Below, piece by piece: positions 54,615-64,000 of a stretch of DNA of 64,000 bases. The first letter of the stretch is position 1, and the number at the start of each line of letters is the position of its first letter. Below the pieces are notes generated by a model that saw only the letters and a list, made by a program, of their open reading frames with translations, made no database searches and was not told where the DNA came from. The stretch comes from Aurifilum marmelostoma (taxonomy: Eukaryota > Ascomycota > Sordariomycetes > Diaporthales > Cryphonectriaceae). The position numbers were made by a program, and so were the translations under genes. The stretch covers positions 744,001 through 808,000 of the forward strand of contig JAMXSV010000017.1 of assembly GCA_027559495.1 (NCBI GenBank). The letters run 5' to 3'.

Positions 54615-56985
54615 TCACAATAACCTGGCAGGCTCGGGCCGCTTTCCCCCTCCAGCCCAGCTGGTGATAGTCAGGATAGTAGTATATGCCATGGCAACGA
54701 AGCCAAAGATGCAGAGAATAATATCAGAGACCTTCCAGAGGGTGGTCCTTGCCACAGCGCGGTAGTGAAGCATGGGCTAGAGTTGGTATTAGCATACACA
54801 TGTCCACCTAAGCAGGGGGGAAAACAAAGGGGGGAGGGGAAAAGGCACTCACAGGATAGATATAGACAAGGGGGATACAGGCAAAATTGCCCACCAGTGC
54901 AACAAACTTGTCCAGATCATCCGCACCACCCCAGGCAATGATCGCACACAAGATTACAAACAAGAATCGGAAGATGTTCTTCTGCCACTTGATATACGGG
55001 TTGTACTTTCCACTGCGCGCAAACAGCCCGTTCTCCAGGATCTTGATCGCAGGGAAGATCTGGAGCGGCGTTGAGAGCATGATGGCCATCGAGTATAGAA
55101 ACTGCACGCCGTTGACCAGCTTGTTGTCCTGCGGCAGGTTGAGCAGGACTACGGTCTCGGTCTTGGAGCCGTATGCCGCGTAAGAGACGGCGCCCATGAT
55201 GGTGAACAGCGCAGTGATGATGACCATGATCACGAACAAGACCTTGGGGAACTTCCTGGGGTCGGCCATGGACTCCTGAATGGGGATGATGAGGCCGATG
55301 CCCTCGAAGGTGAAGATGGCGGTGCCGATGAACAGCGTCCAGTCCTTCTGGTTGAAGAGGATGATATCCGCCAGGCCGAACTTGTCGAGTGTCAACACAT
55401 CGTAGTAGAAGAGGTATCCGAGGCCCAGGATGATGAAGGCATCCGCGACAAAGGCCGTAAAGCTGAGCTTGTTGATGTCGCGGAAGAGTGAGAACGGCAG
55501 GAAGATGATCATCTGCATCAGGATCAACCACTTGACCTGGATGTGCGTCTGGCAATCCGACACCGCGAGGATGAAGGCCTGGAGGTTTTCCGACACGAAC
55601 ACGATGTATGCCGCCACGAAGCCTATCTGGCTGATGACGATGGAGCCTAGGATTAGAGACCGCAGCCATTTTCCGTATAATATGCCACCCATGTCACCGA
55701 ACGAGCCCTCGACCCTGAGGCGTGATGTGACGAGCAGGACGAAGCAGTAGTAGCTGAGCGCCGCGACGCCGAGCAGGACCAGGTTGCTGAAGACCATACC
55801 GCCGTTTAGGTACGCACGGGGCAAGAATAGAACGCCAGTGCCAACAAAGGATTTCAGCAGCACCAGAGCGGCGCCCATCGGGCTGGCCTTGCCACTGGTG
55901 CGATGCTTTCTTCTCCGTTTCCGACGCGAAGGTGTGAGCAGGGCGCTATCCTCCATCGGCTCGCGGTCCTCGTCCGAACCCTCAGAGCTATCCCATTCCT
56001 CACCTCCCGAGGAGAAGTACTCACCAGGCTTCAGCGCCTCGTCGTCCTCCTCGAGCTCCTCACCAGCGAAATGCCCATATATGCTCAGGAACTCGAGGAA
56101 GCTGGACGTGAACACCTGGGGCTGTCTGCTCGACGATTCGCCATATTCAACATCTCCGCCACGTCCTCCGGGCCCCGGCGCAGGGCTTCCAGCGCTGCGG
56201 CGAAGGAAATTGCGGCGGAACCCGCCAGGCACCTTGATGGTGTTGATGTCCAGGACCTCCTCCTCTGGCTCGGGGCGCGGCATGCTGAAGCTCTTGCTGC
56301 GCTGAATCTTGCTATTTGTAGCCTCCTCGGTCCACTTGTAGATGGGCCGCGTGATGTCGCCGCCTTGCAGCCGCAGACTCGAGAACTCCTCGTCGTCCGT
56401 TCCCACGTCCGGCTGCTTGCCCTTACCGCTGGCATCGCCAGGTTTGCGGCTGCTCGAGTCGTCGGACTGGTAAGCGGCGTCGGACGGCTGAACCAGGTGG
56501 CGGCGCACAATCTCGGGATCCTCGTATGCGCCGCTGACGCCTCGTTCTTGTGGGTGAAAGGAGCCATAGTTTGTGTTCGGGGTGGCAGAGTGCTGCAGGT
56601 TCTGGGTACTGGACGCGCTGGGCGACTGGGCTCGTACGGGAGGAGTGCCAAAGCGTGGAGGAGATGCGCCGAGAGAGTTGGATAGGGCAGCTGCGAGGGC
56701 TGAAATGCCAGGCCCGGGTGCTGCTGAGGAGCCGGTCGCGCCGGGAAGGGGCGCTATAGAGCCTGTTATGCTGCTGGCATCCGTCTCGGTGCTGCGCTGC
56801 GCATCTCGCAAACGGGAGCTGGGGGATGTACCGGGCTGTGGGATGGGGGATGCAAGGCGGGCGGTTGCGTCTGCTCGTGGGACTGAGGTGCCAAAGGACC
56901 TGCTGCGAAACGAGCCCGGCGAGACGGAGCGTGGGATCTCTAAAGGCGGTTGGCCCGCTGGATCCTTTCCGTTACCATTCGACAT
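54615..56985 (-). CDS. Vacuolar amino-acid transporter, Avt3/Avt4 type (AAAP family)
   Basis: Exons 56985-54853 and 54776-54615 give 764 residues. Residues 1 to about 365 are Ser/Pro-rich and disordered, typical of fungal Avt3 proteins. The transporter part begins SPMGAALVLLKSFVGTGVLFLPRAYLNGG, the AAAP signature. It continues through about eleven hydrophobic segments (for example FVAAYIVFVSENLQAFIL, ILFNQKDWTLFIGTAIF, GIGLIIPIQESM). The last exon adds PMLHYRAVARTTLWK and the final helix IILCIFGFVAMAYTTILT. By family it exports neutral amino acids from the vacuole to the cytosol. The last junction was placed at TATCCT/GTGAGT and CTCTAG/CCC. Upstream is a (GCT)10 repeat, probably in the leader. 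It diverges from the cation-chloride cotransporter gene. Confidence 0.93.
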
Positions 56986-57084
56986 TGTGTAGACAACCTG
57001 ACAGGCACAGTGCTACAGCATGAGTAGCGAGGCACAGCGGCTGTGTTCGAAGGTGCCGTGTTGCAGTGTTGGTGGTGGTGATGG

Positions 57085-57115
<31 letters not shown>

Positions 57116-58699
57116 AAGCGTTGTGCTTATCAAGGACTGCTGCAAGGAGGCTGGCTGGTGGCTGTTTTATTTAACGAACAGGGACCACTGTTGTGGATCG
57201 CAGGCGCTCTGCCTGACGACAGCCAAGACGCAGCAGGTGCTTGCTGTACGGGGAGACCTCAGAGCTCAGCAGCGCCCTGAACTGTTCAAGAGGGCTGGGG
57301 GGAAGAAGGACAGCTCACGAGAAATGACTCGGCATAGTGCTAATTTCGAGTCTTGTACTGAGGGAGGTTACAATGATAGCCATGGTGAGAAGATCACAGC
57401 TCGTGATAGGACCTGCCTCAGCCGGCAAGGTCCAGCTGACCCTATCGCCGTGGTGGGGGCTCAAGTATCGCTAACAGTATTAGCCGCAGACTGAGGTGAA
57501 TACTGATAGGGTCATGTACAAGTACACTCAGCCAGCTATGATAGCTTATCGATGCATCCAGACACGAGACCCTTGACATCACACAGCACGCGCCGGGACA
57601 CTGCCTCGCCCATCCATCTTCATCGGCCCAAGACAACGACATGCCTCACATTCTCAGACAGCAGAGTCGCCTGCCATCAAATTTACTGGTTCATTGATGA
57701 GGAAACCCAATTTTACCTAGTGATCCATTAATCAGGTTCTTTTTGGTGATTTTATTGTCCTTATTTCTGATGGCAACGAAGAAAAAAAAGGAAGAGGAAA
57801 TACAAGAATGAATAGACATGTTTTTCCTCTAAGAATCATGGACCACCTTTCGAGGCTGCTGGAACACAAAAAATTGAGACAAACTGAGGGTGACCTTCCA
57901 AGGCTCGGCTAAGTCTCGAGTCCAGTCCCGGATTCTATGGCCTTTTCCAAGAAATCTCGGACGCCCGAAATACGTTACTTACCACTGGGGCCTGCAGGAT
58001 TTGCCATCGCGGCTGGAGCGCTTAACAATGACAGAGGCTTACAGTATCCCATCGCCCATCGGCACCCCAAGCAGTTCTCACTCAGCGAAGCCCAATATAT
58101 TTTTTCGATTGTTCTCAAAATTGCACGACTAGGTCGAAACCCTCGCACAAAAAGTTACACTACCGAAAAGCAGATGTAACGATAGACAAGAGAAAATGGA
58201 GACGATACAGATACTCGAGCTCACCGCGGCAAGCGTGCGTGGGGCATCATGCATCGTGCAGGGGTGCCGTGCCTGCATTCTGGGACTCGCGCACGCAGCC
58301 ACAACATGGAAATGACGTTCACCCATCTCGTGTGTTGCCGATCTGGTGTGCAACCCTCCACACGAAACCCCTCCCCCTCAAATTGTGCCATGCAGTGGCA
58401 CGATTGATGCTCCTGATGCACGACGGCTCTAGAATTCGGACATTGTTCCTGGTGCTGTGAAACTACCCCGACTTGTCTTTCCTCGCCCATGTTTTTTCTG
58501 TCTCTCTCCCGCCCTAGAAGACGTCTTGGCGTGGGCTTCATTCAACACAGTGGCTGAGATCCGGAACGTGGTTCTTATGCTGCAGGAAACTTATCTCTCT
58601 GCCTCGCAACCATAGAGAACCTCATCTACGCTTGTGTAGAGGCACCCAGGGATTTTGGTGAACATCTCCCATGTCTCTCAGCGGGCAGATCTCTTCGTG
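56986..58699. other. Divergent promoter region between two transporter genes
   Basis: 1.7 kb between the start codons of the Avt3-type and Vhc1-type genes. It contains (GCT)10. Reading frames in it have no family resemblance. No gene seen. Confidence 0.55.
57086..57115. repeat. (GCT)10 trinucleotide repeat
   Basis: Ten perfect GCT units, about 100 bp upstream of the Avt3-type ATG; read as AGC/CAG on its coding strand. Confidence 0.95.
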
Positions 58700-61600
58700 A
58701 TGGACAACATGGATCATCCCAATGGCGGCAAAAAACACAACAAGCTGGGGCTTGTTTCTGGCGTCTACATACCAGTATGCCTGAATATCCTGAGCATCCT
58801 TCTCTTCCTGCGCTTTGGCCTGATTCTCGGCCAAGTTGGCCTCATGGGCATGATGGGTAAGATCCGTCGCCACTTTCCATTGTGCCGTCCCCCCCCCCCC
58901 CCTTCTCAACGCCGCCGCCTTTCCAAAACACCAAAATATATACACTTTCTTCTCTCTCTCTTTATATATATATATATATATTTTTAAAAAAAAAAAACAC
59001 AATGCATCTTCGTGGCTAATTCAGATTTGACAGGCCTTTTGGTGGCTTCTTATTCGATAGATGTCATCACAACGCTCTCACTGTCCGCCGTCAGCTCAAA
59101 TGGAGAGGTCAAATCTGGTGGCACCTACTACTTGATATCCCGCTCACTGGGTCCAGAGTTCGGTGGCTCCATCGGGCTTCTCTTCTATCTGGCTCAGGCG
59201 CTAAACACAGCCATGAATATCGTCGGTTTGATAGCCGTATTGAAGTCCAACTTTGAGGAAACCTTACCTCAGGGGTACTGGTGGACTTATCTGCTCCAGA
59301 CCATCGCACTGGTCGTGGTCACTGCGCTGTCTCTCGCAGGGAGTGGGATGTTCTCCAAGGCCAGCAATGCATTGCTCATAATCCTGGGCGCTGCCATCTT
59401 GAGCGTACCCATCACTGCCATCTTCCGGAGGCCGTTTGAGGATCCAAGCCTTGACGTTGAGTTCACTGGGCTAAGTCTAGCCACCCTCAGATCGAACCTC
59501 TGGCCGCATAGGGAAGGCAAGCACTATGATGGGATTAAGGTATTTCGAGACCTCTTTGGGATCTTGTTCCCTGCAACGTCAGGTTTGTGTCTTCCCTCAT
59601 ACTGGGCGCGAGGATTATATGCTAACAACTTGATCAGGTATCTTTGCCGGAGCTTCGATGTCAGGAGACCTCAAGGCCCCGAGCAGATCTATTCCCGCTG
59701 GCACCCTCTGGGCTATCTTGACCACGTTTACCGCCTACCTGGTGGTCATCTTATCAATGGCAGCGAGCACTTCACATGGCTCTCTCCTTCGGAACCCTCA
59801 TATCCTTCAGGACACCAGCCTCTATGCACCCACGATCCTCGCCGGCGAGCTGGCCGTCACCTTCTTTTCCGCGTTGATGGGCATTCTAGGTGCGGCCAAG
59901 TTGATGCAAGCACTTGCCCGAGACAAGCTATTTCCTGGCTCATCCCTATTTGGGAGAGGTCTGAAGAAGAGCGACGAGCCCTTCGCAGCGGTGCTGTTGA
60001 CGTACGCGATTGCCCAGCTGGCTCTTCTTGCGTATCTTGACCAGCTTGCATCATTGATAGCCATTTTCTACATGGTAGGTTTGAAAAATACGTGCCCGTG
60101 GAGGTCCATCTCCTTGCAATCCCTCCCTGCCCTCTGCCTCTCTGGGTAGCTTCTTTTTCTGTGAAGCAAATCTTGTAGAGCGACAGGCAGGTAGGACAGC
60201 CTCCTAGTGGTTGACTATGCGTCGCAACAGAAACAAGATCCAAGTACTTGTGTCCAGTCTGTAGACTGCCCCGACAAGACTTTACGGCTTTGGAGATTCT
60301 GAAGTTTGGGGTTCGATGTCCATGGCAAGACGCGTGTCGATGTCTCCCGACATCTGTGTCCAGATCGTGCTCTTGCCAGCACACTGTTTCATTAGCGATC
60401 TTACGGCTAACAAAGATATAGCTGACTTTCTTCACCATGAATCTGGCCTGCTTTCTTCTCAGGATTGGCTCCGCACCAAATTTCCGGCCTGGCTTCAAGT
60501 TTTTCAGCTGGCAGAGCGCCTTCGCCGGTGCCATCATGTCAGCTGCCGCCATGTTCTTCATCGACGAGACTTCTGCTGCCACGGCCGTCTGTCTCCTTAT
60601 CTTCCTCTTTCTGCTTCTGCACTACCTGTCTCCTCCGAAGCACTGGGGAGATATCAGCCAGAGCTTGATCTACCACCAGGTCAGAAAGTACCTCTTGAGG
60701 ATGAAGCCGGAGCACATCAAGTTCTGGAGGCCGCAGATCATCCTGCTCGTCAACGACCCGCGCCACCAAACACGTCTCATCCAGTTCTGCAACTCAATGA
60801 AAAAGGGGGCATTGTATATACTAGGCCACGTCATCGTCACCTCAGACTTCACCTCTGGGGTGCAAGAAGCCAAGTCTCAGCAGCAGGCGTGGACCAAATA
60901 CATCTCGGATGCCTCCCGAATCAAGGCCTTTGTGCAGCTGAACATGAGTCCTTCCATCACATGGGGCGTTCGCAATCTCATCTTGTCCGCAGGGCTGGGC
61001 GGCATGCGTCCGAACATTGCCGTCATTGGGTTCTACAATCTGTCTGAGCTGCGGCAGGCGAACCCGCGTCTCTCAGTCCCCACACCTGTCATCTCCCCGA
61101 AACTCAGCCGTGCATCGTCTATCAAGGAAGGGAAGTTTCAGAGGCGTCGGCGCGGCGACACATCCGCACGTCTTCTGGAGGGTCATCTCCCCACAGATAT
61201 CATTCGTACGGAGGGACTCATGAGCGCAAGTGACTACCTCACTATCCTTGAAGATCTAGCCCTGAGGTTCCGGATGAATGTGGCGATTGGCAAGGACTTT
61301 CATAAACTTGAGACTCCCCGCCACGACGGCGCGAATCGAAAAAAATATGTCGACTTATGGCCGGTGCAGATGTCTGCCGAGTTACAGTCCGAAGGAAAAT
61401 CCGTTCTCACGACGAATTTTGATACTTGTAAGTGCAAACGCCTTGGGCCTATTCTTCCTTTTCCTTTCTTTCCTGAGCTGATTCCTTGCAACAGATACGC
61501 TCATCCTGCAATTGGGCTGCATTCTGCACTCCGTGCAGGCGTGGAAAAAAGTCTACCAGCTCCGCGTGCTTGTCTTTGTCGAATACGAGGAAGAAGTCGA

Positions 61601-63260
61601 CTCTGAGAGGGGGAGAGTCAAGGCTCTGCTCGAGAGATTGAGGATCGAGGCAGAGGTGCTCGTATTCCATCTAGCAAGCGGCGACCTTGCGACCTATGAG
61701 ACTATCGTGTCTGGTCAGACCGTTGACCCAATTACCGATTCCATGGTCAATGACTGCCTGAAGGATGAGCAGTGGTGGGACGAGTTGCAGACTCTAAGAG
61801 GCCGGAGGAACCACATGAGCGCGTCACAGGAGCTCGACTCCCTGGCAAATATTGTAGAGTCGACCGCTGGGAGGCCAGGAATTTTCAATCCGCACAATGA
61901 TCTCGAGTCCTACGGCGAGCGCAGACGCCACAGCATAGCGAGGATGTCGGAACTCCCGAAGAAGCCCACAGTCTCTACTCTGGCAAGGCTCGGAGTCAAC
62001 ATGGGCATCCACACGGCGAATCTGCAGCCGAACGTGTTTGACAGCAGCTCCGAGAACCACAGTGGCTCCACGAGCGAGAATGACACCGACACATCCGATG
62101 ACGAGGGCAACGTCGACTTCAACGATGATGCCAGCGCAGCAAGCGAGGGAGACCTGGGGCACATCGAGCCTGTCCGTCGGCCACTTCTCTCCTCGCCAGG
62201 TCGCCGGAGGAGCTATAACGATTTTCAACCCGTTCAGCTGAGGGAACCTTTGGTGCGGGGAAAACAGGTCCAGGTCGACAGGATCTCGAGATCGCCAGGG
62301 GCCACGGCGACAGCGATAACATCATACGGTACAATGTCACCAGCCCGAGCTGACACAAGTGACGAAGCTGAGGCATCAGGCACTGCTTCTTCGGACGCTC
62401 CATACCGCCCGAATCTGGCTGCAGTATCCAGTGCGCTGCTCGAGATCGACCGACCGGCCACCCCACGCAGAGGACTGAGCCGGAACGCATCACGAGACCA
62501 GGTGCAAACAAGAATCCACACCCCCAAGCCTGTGAGACCTACCTTTTCGAGACAGGGTAGCCAGGCTGTGAGGTTCTCCAGCCAAGTCCTACCACAGACC
62601 GAAGTCACAGAGTCAGAGGGCGGATCGGGACCAGTGCTCCGCTTCGCAGAATCTGACACTCCTCAAGAGCGACCAGGGATCTCCAGGACAACGTCGCATG
62701 TTCGATCTTCAAGCAATGTTGTTCCGGTCGAGACAAATGTCCATCACGATCACCAAGAAGAGATGGGGCCGACGGTCTCATTCGCCCTTGGGCCCGAGAG
62801 CAGACCGCTGACGGAGCCCCCGTCCCCCGGAGGGGCCAGCCCCAAGGATGTCTCAATCCATATCCCAGACCTTCTTGCCTCCTACCAGCTAAACAACGTA
62901 GAAGAGGAGGCGGAGAATGGCCCTGGCGACCACAACCCGAGCCTACAGCTCTCGTTTAACGACCTGCCCAGCCGGGCCCAGTACCTTATCCTCAACGAGC
63001 TACTACGCCAGAACTCGAGCGACTCGGCAGTCTTGTTCACCACGCTGCCTATACCGGCCGAGGGAACCTGCAGGAGCGAGGAGATGAGCGTGCAGTACCT
63101 GTCGGATATCGAGGTTCTTTGCAGCGATCTTCCTCCTGTGTTGTTGGTGTTGAGTAACAATATGACGTACGTACTCGAGCTGTCCATCCCACTCTTACAC
63201 ACAAGGCAATATTTGTTTGCTGACTATACCTTCTCAAACAGGGTGACTGTCAGTCTATGA
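58700..63260 (+). CDS. Cation-chloride cotransporter, Vhc1-like (SLC12)
   Basis: Exons 58700-58856, 59025-59582, 59638-60074, 60422-61427, 61495-63166 and 63242-63260 give 1282 residues. The start MDNMDHPNGGKK is the first ATG after an in-frame stop at 58637. It gives a much shorter N-terminus than usual, so an upstream exon is possible. The membrane part starts NKLGLVSGVYIPVCLNILSILLFLRFG, continues with SYSIDVITTLSLSAVSSNGEVKSGGTYYLISRSLGPEFGG, and reaches LLHYLSPPKHWGD at its end. A large cytosolic domain with a disordered Ser-rich section and VLLVLSNNMTVTVSL at the very end follows, as in SLC12 proteins. Yeast Vhc1 is a vacuolar cotransporter of K+ and Cl-. The 347-nt third intron and tiny last exon (19 nt) are notable; the last exon was identified by the conserved C-terminus. 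Confidence 0.92.
58889..58902. repeat. C14 homopolymer inside intron 1
   Basis: Fourteen C residues in the first intron of the cation-chloride cotransporter gene. The same intron also has a TA run at 58964-58980. Confidence 0.95.
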
Positions 63261-64000
63261 TTCAGACAGGAAGAGAAGTGTATCGTCTATCCTGTTCCCA
63301 AGGTGTTGCTTCCCGTCTCGCCAGGGCGGGAGCAGAGAAATTGCATCCTGTGGGTCTCTTCTAAGCCTGACGAAGGGGGGTTGTTTTCGCGCACTATGTT
63401 GCATGTGAAGCAATTAAACTTGTCGCATTTTCGTGTCTTTCGCCGAATTCTTGTATATCCCCGAATTCTCACCATCAAAGTCGATCTGGGTTGTTCCAAC
63501 AAGGGGCCATTGAGTATAGCACTTTAGGCGTCATCGTTGCATTTTCCAGAAACGCATCAGAACCGGGCAAGGGGAAACGACAGCATTAATAATTCTCTCT
63601 GTGTATTTACACAAAATAAACGCTATTTAGCCCTCTCAAGGGGCCGTTGTGTATCCCTCGTCACGAATCGTGTATGTGTGTGTGTCTCACGCCCCAGTCA
63701 AGGGAGTGAGCGAGGCCTGTACTTAGTAGGACAACTGATGGATTCTTTGTTCCGGGTCCTTCGTTTCGACCTCCCAGCACAACGAATGTTCAAAAAAGAA
63801 AAAGATTGTCCAGAAGGGCTCGGCTTGTTTCTTGACTGACAGCGACAAAGCAAATCGCGACGCAAGTCAAAGTTCGTCGGGGGACGGGAGTGCACACAGC
63901 CTCACACTCACACGATGATTCTTTGTTACTCACTTTTCCTCTTTTCCTTCTTTTCTTTTCGCACGAAAGTCTGCGAATCAGCTGTCGACCAATGACATAT
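63261..64000. other. Right-end intergenic region
   Basis: 3' flank of the cotransporter gene, then a pyrimidine tract (about 63936-63958) followed by an ATG at 63992-63994 at the window end. This could be the promoter and start of a plus-strand gene to the right, but too little is visible. Confidence 0.4.

Noticed and set aside
1..64000. CRISPR arrays, prokaryotic operons, intact transposons, biosynthetic cluster core genes
   Set aside because: None seen: introns and gene content are eukaryotic, and I found no transposase, reverse transcriptase, polyketide synthase or peptide synthetase sequence.

Overview
The window is nuclear DNA of a filamentous ascomycete, most likely Pezizomycotina and perhaps Sordariomycetes. 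Its genes carry short GT-AG introns (mostly 54-145 nt) with CTAAC/CTGAC-like branch sites, often placed a few codons after the ATG. Coding DNA is rich in G/C at third positions, and the gaps hold pyrimidine tracts and microsatellites. Secreted plant-polymer enzymes sit among eukaryotic housekeeping genes. I see no bacterial-style operon, CRISPR array, rRNA gene or convincing tRNA. I could not place the species. I reconstructed 22 protein-coding genes by joining exons by eye; each joined frame is an exact multiple of three, but no transcript data were available.

Layout. 1-4531: long gene-free stretch full of simple repeats. 4532-9082: METTL25-like methyltransferase and a secreted class-3 lipase. 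9083-13354: gene-free. 13355-16486: secreted GH3 beta-glucosidase. 17178-22106: mitoribosomal bL34m, CAAX protease Ste24, a 90-residue membrane protein of unknown function, and ribosomal eL38. 22107-25629: gene-free. 25630-26925: secreted GH28 endopolygalacturonase, followed by an AT-richer island with telomere-like and ~39-bp tandem repeats. 28818-39285: mevalonate kinase, farnesyl/geranylgeranyltransferase alpha, Mtr2, mitochondrial Met-tRNA synthetase, a NAT9-type acetyltransferase and an L-serine/threonine dehydratase. 41425-44513: large disordered protein with a fungal F-box-adjacent (2EXR-like) domain. 45221-53960: dense block for replication, ribosome assembly and RNA (Pol31, Ytm1, a DEDDy exonuclease, LSm5, Rpb11). 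54615-63260: two divergent membrane transporters, an Avt3-type vacuolar amino-acid transporter and a Vhc1-like cation-chloride cotransporter.

Functional links. Mevalonate kinase (isoprenoid supply), the shared prenyltransferase alpha subunit (attachment) and Ste24 (CAAX processing) lie within about 14 kb. Three secreted hydrolases (lipase, GH3, GH28) each border gaps of 1.4-4.3 kb, consistent with individually regulated genes for plant biomass or tissue attack. The two transporters share one 1.7-kb upstream region. The most unusual items are a probable 1-nt exon in the GH3 gene, a 13-nt exon in the small membrane protein, an in-frame open extension after the Mtr2 stop codon, and a ~190-residue N-terminal extension on the prenyltransferase alpha subunit.
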